From NCBI RefSeq assembly GCF_001816125.1, contig NZ_MDZA01000277.1, positions 1 to 39,654 on the forward strand: a stretch of DNA of 39,654 nucleotides, read 5' to 3'. The position numbers were made by a program, and so were the translations under genes. The notes under the pieces were generated by a model. That model worked only from the letters and a program-made list of their open reading frames with translations, made no database searches and was not told the DNA's origin. Below are positions 16,698 to 24,830 of this stretch, piece by piece; the first letter of the stretch is position 1; each line of letters starts with the position of its first letter. The DNA is from Hymenobacter coccineus (GTDB lineage Bacteria; Bacteroidota; Bacteroidia; Cytophagales; Hymenobacteraceae).

Positions 16698-17243
16698 CTA
16701 CTTCAGCACGATGGCCCCCATTACGGCCTGCGCCACGGGCTGCCACTGCACCTGCTCGGCGGCCGGCGCGTCGAAGGTGAAGACGTACATCTGGTCCTTC
16801 ACCACCGTGTACTGCACGGCCTGGTACTTGCGGATGGACGCCAGCTGGTCGCCGCGCCGCGTGTCAACCACCGTCGAAACGAACTCGAACGACACAAAAT
16901 CGTGGCCGTGCACCTGGCGCACTTCCTGCTTGATAAACTCCACCTTCGAGTACAAGCGCTGGATGCTGGCCTTATAAATCTGGAGCAGTACGTTGTAATC
17001 GGGGGCCTGGAAATCGGTGGGCCGCACGGCCACGCTGAAATCGACGCGGCTGTTGGGGCTGCTGTACACGGCCAGCGGCTTGCGGGCGGCGGGGTACTTG
17101 GCGGCGATGCCGTCGTCGGGCAGGGGCGTGAAGCCCTCGGGCACGCCCACCGTCAGGCCGGGCAGCTTAGTGGCCACGAGCTTGGGGCCCGGCGCAAAAC
17201 CGGTCAGGCCCAGCACGAGCAGCAGCAACGAAAATAGTCTCAT
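16698..17243 (-). CDS. exported protein, DUF1795/PsbP-like fold suspected
   Basis: 181 residues with a signal peptide (MRLFSLLLLVLGLTGFAPG). The mature part alternates beta strands: LTVGVPEGFTPLPDDGIAAKYP, YSSPNSRVDFSVAVRP, then FVSFEFVSTVVDTRRGD and KYQAVQYTVVKDQMYVFTFDAP, ending AQAVMGAIVL. This layout recalls the PsbP/DcrB-like proteins, which bind no known common ligand. The assignment is by pattern only. It lies 24 bases after the exported protein gene ending at 17268, so the two are probably one transcript. Confidence 0.75.
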   Translation of the reverse strand: MRLFSLLLLVLGLTGFAPGPKLVATKLPGLTVGVPEGFTPLPDDGIAAKYPAARKPLAVYSSPNSRVDFSVAVRPTDFQAPDYNVLLQIYKASIQRLYSKVEFIKQEVRQVHGHDFVSFEFVSTVVDTRRGDQLASIRKYQAVQYTVVKDQMYVFTFDAPAAEQVQWQPVAQAVMGAIVLK

Positions 17244-17267
17244 GAATAGAAATTAAACCGCCGCAAC

Positions 17268-17702
17268 CTACCGGCGCGCCGTCGGGTACTTCACGCGCAC
17301 CTTCTTCCAGTACACGTAGTTGCCGGTTTTGGCCTCCACCAAGTACGTGCCGGCCGGGATTTTGCCCAGCTCCACGGGGGCCCCGGTGTTGTTGGCGGGG
17401 TCGAGTGGGGTGGTGTAAACGACGTGGTTTTTGTAGTCCGTCATCGTGAGCACGCCCGGCTTAGTGAACTGCTGGGTGAAGCTGAGCATGATGCTCGGCG
17501 AGTTGGGCTTAGGAAAAATATCAATGCCCGAAAGCGTTTCCACGCGCTTCACGGGGCCGTCGAGGGTCACGGTACCGGGCGTGCCCTTGGTCTTGATGAC
17601 CACGGCGTCGTCCTTGGCTTTGGTCTTGACTTTGGTTTGGGCCTGGGCCGCACCGGTGGCCAACAGGGCCCCGGCGAGGGCGAAAACGGAGAGGAATTTC
17701 AT
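17268..17702 (-). CDS. exported protein with a C-terminal type IX sorting-like/beta-sandwich segment
   Basis: 144 residues from the ATG at 17702, directly before a signal peptide (MKFLSVFALAGALLATGAAQAQ). An eight-codon upstream extension is discarded. A Lys-rich linker (TKVKTKAKDDAVVIKTKG) is followed by a single beta domain: IDIFPKPNSPSIMLSFTQQF, GVLTMTDYKNHVVYTT, IPAGTYLVEAKTGNYVYWKKVRVKY. The P-N-P-like start and the G-T-Y-L-V-E pattern with terminal K-V-x-V-K-Y resemble type A sorting domains of type IX secretion cargo. No other domain is present, so the function is unknown. Confidence 0.75.
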   Translation of the reverse strand: MKFLSVFALAGALLATGAAQAQTKVKTKAKDDAVVIKTKGTPGTVTLDGPVKRVETLSGIDIFPKPNSPSIMLSFTQQFTKPGVLTMTDYKNHVVYTTPLDPANNTGAPVELGKIPAGTYLVEAKTGNYVYWKKVRVKYPTARR

Positions 17703-17800
17703 GATAATAGGAAGTTGAAAGAACAAAAGAACGCAGATACCGCGGCTCTTTGCATCTAGTGTGCCAAAGTAGGGCCCCAGCCGAAAGCAACGTGGCTCGT

Positions 17801-17830
17801 TTTGCCCCGCCGGGTTAGGCCCTAACTTTG
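17801..17830 (+). promoter_or_regulatory. aspS promoter, TTTG / TAACTTTG
   Basis: TTTG at 17801-17804 and TAACTTTG at 17823-17830 are separated by 18 bases and match the Bacteroidota -33/-7 consensus on both boxes. The predicted leader is about 95 nt and contains a GGGGCCCC palindrome (around 17875) and an AT-rich tract just before the ATG. This is the best two-box promoter in the window. Confidence 0.6.
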
Positions 17831-17933
17831 CCCCGCTGCGTGCCAGCGCGTTTGGTTGGTAATCATTCGGTTTGGGGCCCCAGTCCGCTGAAGCCGATAA
17901 TTATCAACCGCCAATTGCTAACTGATAACCAAG

Positions 17934-19697
17934 ATGCTACGAACCCACACCTGCGGCGAACTCCGCACCGAACACATTGGCCAAACCGTCACGCTCTGCG
18001 GCTGGGTGCAGCGCACCCGCGACAAGGGCGGCATTGCCTGGGTGGACCTGCGCGACCGGTACGGCCTCACCCAACTGGCCCTGGAAGAAGGCGTGGAAAC
18101 CGATGCCGTGCGCGACCAGGCCCGCCACCTCGGCCGCGAGTTCGTGGTGCAAGTGACTGGCAAGGTGGCCGAGCGCCACTCCAAAAACGACAAGCTGCCC
18201 ACCGGCGACATCGAAATCCGGGTCGAAAAGCTCGACGTGCTCAACCCCGCCAAGCTGCCGCCCTTCCTCATTGAAGACGACACCGACGGCGGCGACGACC
18301 TGCGGATGAAGTACCGTTACCTCGACCTGCGCCGCAACCCCGTGCGCAACAACCTAATGCTGCGCCACCGCATGGCCCAGGCCGTGCGCCGCTACCTCGA
18401 CGGCCAGGACTTCATCGAAGTGGAAACCCCGGTGCTCATCAAGAGCACGCCCGAAGGGGCCCGGGATTTCGTGGTGCCCTCGCGCATGAACCCCGGCGAG
18501 TTCTACGCCCTGCCACAGTCGCCCCAGACCTTCAAGCAGCTGCTGATGGTGTCGGGCTTCGACCGCTACTTCCAGATTGTGAAGTGCTTCCGCGACGAAG
18601 ACCTGCGTGCCGACCGCCAGCCCGAGTTCACACAAATTGACTGCGAAATGGCCTTTGTGACTCAGGAGGATATCCTGAACACGTTTGAGGGCCTGGTGCG
18701 CTATCTGTTCAAGGAAATCAAAAACCTCGATTTCCCCACCGTGCCCCGCATGACCTACGCCGACGCCATGCGCGACTATGGCAACGACAAGCCCGACACG
18801 CGCTTCGAAATGAAGTTCGTGGACCTCACCGATACGGTGCAAGGCCAGGGCTTCCCGGTGTTCGACGGCGCGGAAGTGGTGCTGGGCATCAACGCTATCA
18901 CCTGCGCCGCCTACACCCGCAAGCAGCTAGATGAGCTGACCGACTTCGTAAAGCGCCCACAAATCGGGGCCACTGGCCTCATCTACGCCCGCGTGGAAGG
19001 CGACGGCCAGGTAAAATCGTCGGTCGATAAGTTCTATTCGCAGGACGAGCTGCGCAAGTGGAGCACCGCCCTGAACGCTAACCCCGGCGACTTGCTGCTG
19101 CTGCTGGCGGGCCCCGATACTAAAACCCGCAAGGCCCTGAGCGAGCTGCGGCTCGAAATGGGCCACCGCCTGGGCTTGCGCGCCAAAGACACGTTCTCGC
19201 CGCTGTGGGTGGTCGATTTCCCGCTGCTCGAATTCCTCGAAGAGGAGGGCCGCTACTTCGCCATGCACCACCCCTTCACCTCGCCCAAGCCCGACGACCT
19301 GGCGCTGCTCGACAACCCCGCCACCATCGGCCAGGCCCGCGCCAATGCCTACGATTTGGTCATCAACGGCGTGGAAGTGGGCGGCGGCTCCATCCGCATC
19401 CACGACCGGGCGGTGCAGGCCCGCATGTTCGGCCTGCTGGGCTTCTCGCCCGAAGAAGCCCAGGCCCAGTTCGGCTTCCTGCTAGACGCTTTCGAGTACG
19501 GGGCCCCGCCCCACGGCGGTATCGCCTTCGGCTTCGACCGCCTTTGCTCGCTCTTCGGCGGCGCCGATTCCATCCGCGACTTCATCGCCTTCCCCAAAAA
19601 CAACTCCGGCCGCGACGTGATGATTGATTCGCCCTCGCCCATTTCCAGGGCCCAGTTGAAGGAATTGAGCATTAAAACGGACGTGGTGGTGAAATAA
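17934..19697 (+). CDS. aspS: aspartate--tRNA ligase
   Basis: 587 residues, the usual size for bacterial AspRS. Charges tRNA-Asp with aspartate. It begins with the OB-fold anticodon domain ([32 protein letters not shown]). The class II catalytic core follows: motif 2 [18 protein letters not shown], the bacterial GAD insertion in the middle (about 290-420), and motif 3 [10 protein letters not shown] near 530. The C-terminal [20 protein letters not shown] is the standard AspRS ending. The start ATG follows an AT-rich leader. It is a single gene, and the AT-richer accessory patch begins just after it. Confidence 0.97.
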   Translation: MLRTHTCGELRTEHIGQTVTLCGWVQRTRDKGGIAWVDLRDRYGLTQLALEEGVETDAVRDQARHLGREFVVQVTGKVAERHSKNDKLPTGDIEIRVEKLDVLNPAKLPPFLIEDDTDGGDDLRMKYRYLDLRRNPVRNNLMLRHRMAQAVRRYLDGQDFIEVETPVLIKSTPEGARDFVVPSRMNPGEFYALPQSPQTFKQLLMVSGFDRYFQIVKCFRDEDLRADRQPEFTQIDCEMAFVTQEDILNTFEGLVRYLFKEIKNLDFPTVPRMTYADAMRDYGNDKPDTRFEMKFVDLTDTVQGQGFPVFDGAEVVLGINAITCAAYTRKQLDELTDFVKRPQIGATGLIYARVEGDGQVKSSVDKFYSQDELRKWSTALNANPGDLLLLLAGPDTKTRKALSELRLEMGHRLGLRAKDTFSPLWVVDFPLLEFLEEEGRYFAMHHPFTSPKPDDLALLDNPATIGQARANAYDLVINGVEVGGGSIRIHDRAVQARMFGLLGFSPEEAQAQFGFLLDAFEYGAPPHGGIAFGFDRLCSLFGGADSIRDFIAFPKNNSGRDVMIDSPSPISRAQLKELSIKTDVVVK

Positions 19698-19721
19698 GAA
19701 TCACCTTTACTGAAAAGCAGA

Positions 19722-20224
19722 ATGAAAACTTATCTTTTTGCTATTGTGCTTTGCCTGGGAACTGTGCGCGCAACAGATGCCCAGCAGTATCACTCAGTGA
19801 ACTTATTTCGATAAGGAGCGGAGACCTAGATAAAGCAAATCAGATTTTACTGCCGCGAGGTTGGGTATTTAAAGGACGTCAACCTCATGTTGTTCCAACG
19901 ACGGAAGAAAATTGTCTGTATGATGTATTAATTTGGGATAACCAATCAATATTATCGTCAACTTATATTACTGTTAATGTTGGTAAAAATTGTGGTAACT
20001 ATGTTAATGTGCAAACTATTGAGATGCAAACCTTCTACTCAATAAGAGCGGAAATAGAAAAGTATTCCATGAAGTTGATTAATAGGGAAATCACGGAAAA
20101 TAAAGATGGCTCTACTAGGACAACAAGTATGTTTACGGGAGCGAAATATGAAGTTGATATGGCGATTTGGACAAGCCCCAATAAAGCAAGTAATCAGTAC
20201 AATGTTAACTTGTATTTAAAATAA
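19722..20224 (+). CDS. exported hypothetical protein, frameshifted between signal peptide and mature domain
   Basis: From the ATG at 19722 a signal peptide is read (MKTYLFAIVLCLGTVRATDAQQ), but this frame stops at 19812. The mature domain, VSLSELISIRSGDLDKANQILLPRGWVF to the end at 20224, is in another frame. Adding one base near 19784-19788 (cagcag to cagcagg) joins them into about 167 residues. SLSELISIRSGDLDKANQIL...GW is a pattern I associate with small secreted Bacteroidota proteins of unknown role. The coding region is about 35-40 % GC against more than 60 % around it, which suggests acquisition by transfer. Initiation inside at a TTG (19751) is possible but would remove the signal peptide. 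Confidence 0.65.
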
Positions 20225-20265
20225 GATTAAAAGGCAGTGATTAAAATCACTGCCTTTTAATCTTA
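20222..20265. terminator. bidirectional intrinsic terminator
   Basis: Perfect 19-bp stem (20222-20240 with 20247-20265) around a ttaaaa loop, with A- and T-rich flanks. It overlaps the stop codon of the preceding gene and separates it from the nucleotidyltransferase cassette. Confidence 0.85.
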
Positions 20266-20288
20266 TTTTAAAGTAGATATACCTGCTT

Positions 20289-20501
20289 ATGCCTTTCCGC
20301 CTCGACCGCACTGCCCACCACGCCGGCACCCACGAACAGGCGGCAGAATACCACGCCCAAAACCAGCCCGCCACGCCTACAGAGCGCTTGCGGGCTGCCG
20401 CCTACCTCAACAGCGTCGCGTTCGGCTACGACCTAGATAACCCGCCCCGGCTCGACCGGATGGCGTTTGCCACGCGCCAGCACGCCCACCGCAATGGGTA
20501 A
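20289..20501 (+). CDS. small partner protein of the nucleotidyltransferase cassette
   Basis: 70 residues, hydrophilic, with no signal peptide or membrane segment. The second half, TPTERLRAAAYLNSVAFGYDLDNPPRLDRMAF, has a short helical motif followed by N-P-P-x-x-D-R, which I associate with small proteins encoded just ahead of nucleotidyltransferases in Bacteroidota. The last codons overlap the start of the next gene (atgggtaa), so the two are almost certainly translated together. It could be an antitoxin, an adaptor or a subunit. The sequence does not decide which. No promoter stands out. Confidence 0.65.
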   Translation: MPFRLDRTAHHAGTHEQAAEYHAQNQPATPTERLRAAAYLNSVAFGYDLDNPPRLDRMAFATRQHAHRNG

Positions 20502-20949
20502 TCTGTTTAATGCCGATTTCCAGGATTTTTTGCGAGCCTTGCGGCTATTTGAGGTGCGCTACGTGTTGGTAGGCGGTTACTCTGTCATCCTGCATGGCTA
20601 CAGCCGCACGACTGGGGACTTGGATTTGTGGGTCGAAAAGACAATTGATAATTATGAGCGACTTGTAAAGGCTTTCGCCGCGTTCGGAATGCCAGTATTT
20701 GACATGACGGCACATAATTTTCTGGATAACCCAGCTATGGATGTCTTTACATTCGGTCGCCCCCCGGTTGCTATTGATATCATCACGCAACTTAAAGGGG
20801 TTGTCTTCGCCGAGGCGTATGCCGCTGCAACCGATAACGAAGTGGATGGCCTGACAATTAGATTAATTCAGTACCACCACTTAATACAAGCTAAAATAGC
20901 CGCTGGTCGTCCGCGGGATCAAAACGATTTAGATAATCTGCGTAAATAG
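20494..20949 (+). CDS. nucleotidyltransferase, AbiEii/DUF6036-like
   Basis: 151 residues from the ATG at 20494, which overlaps the stop of the small partner gene. The polymerase-beta-type fold is shown by GGYSVILHGYSRTTGDLDLWV: Gly27-Gly28, then Asp42 and Asp44 as metal ligands, and a third acidic residue, Asp95, in VAIDIITQL. The C-terminal end, IQYHHLIQAKIAAGRPRDQNDLDNLRK, is the usual ending in the AbiEii/DUF1814/DUF6036 group, where the Lys and Asp-rich tail is conserved. Members include toxins that transfer nucleotides to tRNA, and uncharacterised proteins. A catalytically complete enzyme is likely. Its target is unknown. Confidence 0.8.
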   Translation: MGNLFNADFQDFLRALRLFEVRYVLVGGYSVILHGYSRTTGDLDLWVEKTIDNYERLVKAFAAFGMPVFDMTAHNFLDNPAMDVFTFGRPPVAIDIITQLKGVVFAEAYAAATDNEVDGLTIRLIQYHHLIQAKIAAGRPRDQNDLDNLRK

Positions 20950-20979
20950 TGAACCTTATGAAGCTATAATGACCCAAAG

Positions 20980-21011
20980 AAGGCGGCTACTGATGATTCA
21001 GTCGCCGCCTT
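20980..21011 (+). terminator. terminator after the nucleotidyltransferase cassette
   Basis: aaggcggc (20980-20987) pairs with gccgcctt (21004-21011). The stem continues past a mismatch through actga/tcagt to a tgat loop, and ttttt follows on the plus strand. Confidence 0.85.
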
Positions 21012-21015
21012 TTTC

Positions 21016-21376
21016 GCACCACTGACCTTGCGAAACGGAAGGTTCGCCGGGTTATTGGGGCCCCGGCCTACGGCTGCACATCCATTGAAACCCGTTTTGC
21101 AGTAAGTATGGGCAGTTCTCCATCAAAAACGCTCACCGACCGTGCCTAAGCTCTCTATCGTTGCCGCCATTATTTTTTGGGTTATGCTGAGCACCTCGCT
21201 CATGCGCTTAGAGCTTACCGCATCGCCGGTGTACAAGCAGCGGGCCATCACTTCCCGCTCGGTAAAAGTCAGCGTTGCCACGATTGCAAAAGCAGAACAC
21301 TCCCGCTCCAACAATTACAAATAGGGCCCCGGCCGCGCCGGTGGTTATTGAACACACCGCGCCTCCTGTAATGCAA
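21016..21376. other. gene-poor interval between the accessory patch and the nuo terminator
   Basis: About 360 bases with no gene I can support. A plus-strand frame from a GTG at 21142 to 21324 encodes one hydrophobic segment (LSIVAAIIFWVMLSTSLM) followed by a basic tail. A minus-strand frame at 21123-21314 contains TFTEREVMARCLY, which looks superficially like the start of a LuxR helix-turn-helix but does not continue as one. Neither has a convincing start or conserved end. A GGGGCCCC octamer lies near 21057 and GGGCCCC near 21325. The interval may hold remnants of a lost gene. Confidence 0.4.
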
Positions 21377-21405
21377 AAACGCCGCATCCTCAGGACGCGG
21401 CGTTT
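21377..21405 (-). terminator. terminator at the end of the nuoA-J operon
   Basis: aaacgccgc (21377-21385) pairs with gcggcgttt (21397-21405), with an inner tcct/agga pairing. On the minus strand it is followed by ttgcatta after a run of T. It lies 24 bases after the nuoJ stop codon, showing that transcription ends before any nuoK. Confidence 0.82.
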
Positions 21406-21428
21406 CTCATTTGTTTGGAACTGCTAAA

Positions 21429-21935
21429 TTAGAAATTTCGCTCGCCAGTTTCGCGCTTGCCCAGCATTACCGAGCCCACCATGGCGGCTAGCAGCAGGAT
21501 GGAGGCCAGTTCAAAAGGCAACTGATACTGCTGAAACAGCACCAAGCCCAGCTTGTCGACCATGCCTACTTGCGAATTGAAGGTAGCAGCGTCGTAGCCC
21601 GCGGGCTCCACGTTGCGCATGGCGGCCACCATAATCAGCAGCAGCAGGCCGCCGGCAATGGTAGCGGCGGCTTTGGCCAGAAATGGCTTTTGGGGCTCCG
21701 TGGCTTCGTTCAAGTTCAAGAACATGATAACGAACAGGAACAGCACCATGATGGCCCCGGCGTACACGATAATATTCACGGCGGCCAGGAACTGCGCGTT
21801 TAGCAGCAGGTAGTGGCCCGAAAGCGTGAAGAACGTAAGAATGAGGAACAACACGCTGTGCACCGGGTTTTTAGCCAGCACCACGCCCAGCGCGCTCAGC
21901 AGGGCCACAAACGTAAGGAAGAGAAAGAGGGACAT
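21429..21935 (-). CDS. nuoJ: NADH-quinone oxidoreductase subunit J
   Basis: 168 residues with five hydrophobic segments. The central block GHYLLLNAQFLAAVNIIVYAGAIMVLFLFVIMFLNL holds the pi-bulge helix typical of NuoJ in the membrane arm of complex I. The end carries QLPFELASILLLAAMVGSVMLGKRE. It is the last gene of the nuo operon here, and a terminator follows. NuoK, which normally starts a few bases after NuoJ, is absent. Confidence 0.95.
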   Translation of the reverse strand: MSLFLFLTFVALLSALGVVLAKNPVHSVLFLILTFFTLSGHYLLLNAQFLAAVNIIVYAGAIMVLFLFVIMFLNLNEATEPQKPFLAKAAATIAGGLLLLIMVAAMRNVEPAGYDAATFNSQVGMVDKLGLVLFQQYQLPFELASILLLAAMVGSVMLGKRETGERNF

Positions 21936-21982
21936 ACAGGAGGGCGAAGCTGCCGCTTGGCGTAAGGAGGGAAAAGCGGGCC

Positions 21983-22549
21983 CTAGGCCAGTTGAGTGCG
22001 CAATTTATCGGCCTGCTCGGCCGTGAGCTGGATGCCACGCTTTGAGCGGGTATCCGGTGCCACGGGCTCGACCAACCGGTCTTTACCGTAGATGAACTCG
22101 TCGCGCTCGAAGCGCGGCGGCGCCATTTTATCGGCTTGGAGGTACACGGCCGCCTTCGGGCATGCCTCCTCGCAGAGGCCGCAGAAGATGCAGCGCAGCA
22201 TGTTGATTTCGTAGCTGACGGCGTATTTCTCCTCGCGGTAGAGGTTCTGCTCGCCCTTTTTGCGCTCGCCGGCCACCATCGTAATGGCCTCGGCGGGGCA
22301 AGCCACGGCGCACAGACCGCAGGCCGTGCACCGCTCGCGGCCCTGCTCGTCGCGCTTCAGCACGTGCAGGCCCCGGAACACCGGCGAGAACGGCCGCGTC
22401 TCCTCGGGGTAGCGAATGGTGGCCTTCTTGGTAAAGAAGTGGCGCAGCGTGATGCTCAGGCCCTGGAAAATAGCCGGCAGGTAAGCCCGCTCGGCGAGCG
22501 TCATCGGCTTCTTTTCCAGGATTTTAGCGCGGTTGCTGAGGGATTGCAT
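21983..22549 (-). CDS. nuoI: NADH-quinone oxidoreductase subunit I
   Basis: 188 residues from the ATG at 22549. The frame remains open far upstream into nuoH, but those residues are His/Pro-rich and are out-of-frame shadow of nuoH. Two [4Fe-4S] motifs carry electrons from the peripheral arm to NuoB: Cys74, 77, 80, 84 (CTACGLCAVACP) and Cys120, 123, 126, 130 (CIFCGLCEEACP). The C-terminal tail KRGIQLTAEQADKLRTQLA is a lineage-specific extension. It is spaced 32 bases from nuoH. Confidence 0.96.
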   Translation of the reverse strand: MQSLSNRAKILEKKPMTLAERAYLPAIFQGLSITLRHFFTKKATIRYPEETRPFSPVFRGLHVLKRDEQGRERCTACGLCAVACPAEAITMVAGERKKGEQNLYREEKYAVSYEINMLRCIFCGLCEEACPKAAVYLQADKMAPPRFERDEFIYGKDRLVEPVAPDTRSKRGIQLTAEQADKLRTQLA

Positions 22550-22581
22550 AGGTCGAAGGAAGAAACGAGGATTACGGGGCC

Positions 22582-23676
22582 CTACTTGATGATGCCGGTC
22601 GTAATCAGGCCGCCCGTGAGCAGGATGTTGAAGATGGCGAGGGGAATTAGGATCGTCCAGCCCAAGCGCATCAGCTGGTCGTAGCGGAAGCGCGGCAACG
22701 TCCACCGCACCCACATGAAAAAGAAGATGCCCATGAAGATCTTCATGAACATGGCCACCACACCCATGAGCACAAATATGTTGTGCGCCCAATCGGCCGA
22801 AAGACCGGCTTTGTTGCTCAGAAAGTCAAGAAACTCGTACTGAAAAGGGTAGTTGAACCCGCCAAAATACAACACGCTCATCACGGCCGTAACCACCAAA
22901 ATGTTGATGTACTCCGAAAACAAGTACAGCCCCAGCTTCATGGAACTGTACTCGGTGTGGTAGCCGCCCACCAATTCGGTTTCGCACTCGGGTAGGTCGA
23001 AAGGCGTGCGGTTTGTTTCAGCAAAGGCACAGACCAGAAAAATGATGAAGCCGATGGGCTGCTTAAATACGTTCCAGGCGAAGATATCGCCAAGGTGCCA
23101 GGCACCCGGGTTGGTTTGTTGCAGCGTGATTTCGCGCAGTGATAACGTGCCCGAAATCATCAACACAGCAATAAGAGCCAAGCCCATTGCTAACTCGTAG
23201 CTGATGTTTTGCGAAGCAGCGCGGATGGCGCCCAGCAAGGAAAATTTGTTGTTTGAAGCCCAGCCGCCAATCATGACGCCGTACACACCCAGCGACACAA
23301 CGCCGAATATGTAGAGCATGCCCACGTTGATTTCGATGCCCTGCAAGTGCACCGACGTATCACCAAACTGCATTGCGTTGCCAAAGGGAATCACCGCCGA
23401 CGACATCAGGGCCGTGGTCATGGCCAAGCAGGGCCCCAAAGTGAACAAAGCTTTGCTAGCCCCACCGGGGAAGAATTCTTCCTTCGTGAACATTTTAACG
23501 GCGTCGGCCAGGGGCTGGGCCAGGCCGTAGGGGCCCGCGCGGTCGGGGCCTACCCGGTCCTGCATGAAGGCGGCAATCACGCGCTCGGCGTAGGTGCAAT
23601 ACGTGGCAATCAGCAGCGAAAGGCCGAAGACAACCAGGATGACGAGGCCTTGCCAGCCCAGGGTTTCGAAAGTCAT
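22582..23676 (-). CDS. nuoH: NADH-quinone oxidoreductase subunit H
   Basis: 364 residues with eight or more membrane helices. Forms part of the quinone site and the first proton path. Conserved blocks are YAERVIAAFMQDRVGPDRAGPYGLAQPLADAVKMFTKE, SKALFTLGP, SNNKFSLLGAIRAASQNISYE, and FAETNRTPFDLPECETELVGGYHTEYSSMK. All are intact, so the gene should be functional. A 76-base AT-rich gap with a hairpin separates it from nuoG. Confidence 0.97.
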   Translation of the reverse strand: MTFETLGWQGLVILVVFGLSLLIATYCTYAERVIAAFMQDRVGPDRAGPYGLAQPLADAVKMFTKEEFFPGGASKALFTLGPCLAMTTALMSSAVIPFGNAMQFGDTSVHLQGIEINVGMLYIFGVVSLGVYGVMIGGWASNNKFSLLGAIRAASQNISYELAMGLALIAVLMISGTLSLREITLQQTNPGAWHLGDIFAWNVFKQPIGFIIFLVCAFAETNRTPFDLPECETELVGGYHTEYSSMKLGLYLFSEYINILVVTAVMSVLYFGGFNYPFQYEFLDFLSNKAGLSADWAHNIFVLMGVVAMFMKIFMGIFFFMWVRWTLPRFRYDQLMRLGWTILIPLAIFNILLTGGLITTGIIK

Positions 23677-23694
23677 GTGTTTTAATTGTTTATT

Positions 23695-23766
23695 GGTTGA
23701 ATGATTAAATTGTTGATTATAGCTGTGTTCAACAATTTAAATATCAAGCTATTTAGCCATTCAACC
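23695..23766. repeat. nested hairpin between nuoG and nuoH
   Basis: An inner stem ttaaattgttga (23705-23716) with tcaacaatttaa (23729-23740) sits inside an outer stem ggttgaatg (23695-23703) with cattcaacc (23758-23766). The outer right arm overlaps the last codons of nuoG. The AT-rich composition contrasts with the genes on both sides. It could set the nuoG/nuoH message ratio by stalling RNA degradation or transcription. Confidence 0.6.
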
Positions 23767-24769
23767 CGCCCAGTTTCAACGGTGGGTTTTGCTGAAGGTC
23801 GCGGATAGTGCTTTCGGGTAAGTCGGCAATAATTTGCGGGTTCACCACGGGTAGCTCGTAGTGGCCTTGCGAGATAACCGACGAGCGGTCCACGTGCGCG
23901 GGGCCCTCTAGTACCCAATCGGCCGTCTCCTTCTTGTCGAAGCGGCACTCGTTGCAAATCCACTCCTTCACTTCGCCGTACTCGTCCTTACGGGCCGTGA
24001 CGCGCATCACGTCTTTGCCTTTGTACCAAAGCGTGACGTGGCCATTGCATTTCTCATGGCTGCATTCGCGGTGCGCGTTCATTGGTTTCGTGAACCACAC
24101 GCGCTGCTTAAAGCGGAAGGTTTTATCGGTTAGGGCCCCCACGGGGCACACGTCGATGACGTTGCCGCTAAAATCGTTGTCAATGACTTTGTCGATATAC
24201 GTGCCAATCTCCGACGCATCGCCCCGGCCCAGCACGCCGTGCACGCGGCCATCGGTGAGCTGGTCGGCGGTGTACACACAACGGTAGCACAGGATGCAGC
24301 GCGTCATGTGCAGCTGCACGTAGGGCCCTATGTCAATCTTTTCGAATGTGCGGCGCTCCTCTTCGTAGCGCGTGGTGCTCACGCCGTGCTCGAAAGCAAA
24401 GTTTTGTAAGTCGCACTCGCCGGCCTGGTCGCACACCGGGCAGTCAAGCGGGTGGTTGATAAGCAGCATCTCCACGATGCCCTTGCGCACGTCGAGCACT
24501 TGCTGGCTGGTTGTGTTTTCCACCACCATGCCGTCTTGCACCGGCGTAATGCACGAGGCCACCAGCTTGGGCATGGGGCGCGGGTCCTTGGCAGAGCCAG
24601 CGGCCACGCGCACCAGACAGGCACGGCACTTGCCGCCGCTGCCCTTCAGCGGGGTATAGTAGCACATGGCGGGCGGTACCACGCCGCCCCCAATTTTGCG
24701 GGCCGCGTTGAGGATGGTGGTGCCATCGGGTACTTCCACTTCAATGCCGTCGAACGTAATTTTAGCCAT
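23753..24769 (-). CDS. nuoG: NADH-quinone oxidoreductase subunit G, short Bacteroidota form
   Basis: 338 residues, without the large molybdopterin-like domain of classical NuoG. Ligands visible: [2Fe-2S] Cys36, 48, 51, 73; the His/Cys [4Fe-4S] His106, Cys110, 113, 119; and a third [4Fe-4S] Cys158, 161, 164, 208 (CPVGAL). A further set, Cys236, 241, 272 and 275 (HRECSHEKCNG and ICNECRF), suggests a fourth metal site, possibly a retained N7-like cluster or zinc. It passes electrons from NuoE/F toward NuoI. Its stop lies inside the hairpin before nuoH. Confidence 0.93.
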   Translation of the reverse strand: MAKITFDGIEVEVPDGTTILNAARKIGGGVVPPAMCYYTPLKGSGGKCRACLVRVAAGSAKDPRPMPKLVASCITPVQDGMVVENTTSQQVLDVRKGIVEMLLINHPLDCPVCDQAGECDLQNFAFEHGVSTTRYEEERRTFEKIDIGPYVQLHMTRCILCYRCVYTADQLTDGRVHGVLGRGDASEIGTYIDKVIDNDFSGNVIDVCPVGALTDKTFRFKQRVWFTKPMNAHRECSHEKCNGHVTLWYKGKDVMRVTARKDEYGEVKEWICNECRFDKKETADWVLEGPAHVDRSSVISQGHYELPVVNPQIIADLPESTIRDLQQNPPLKLGGLNG

Positions 24770-24830
24770 TGGATATCAAGTTGAAACAGTAGCTGCCGGG
24801 CGGCGTTGCGGCCAGCCCGGCGGTTTTACT

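Noticed and set aside
21123..21314. Minus-strand 63-codon frame with TFTEREVM, resembling a LuxR helix-turn-helix
   Set aside because: Only the first few residues fit. The recognition helix pattern is missing and there is no receiver domain or plausible start.
22550..22792. 81-residue extension of nuoI into nuoH
   Set aside because: It is an out-of-frame reading of the nuoH 3' end, rich in His and Pro, and not part of any NuoI.
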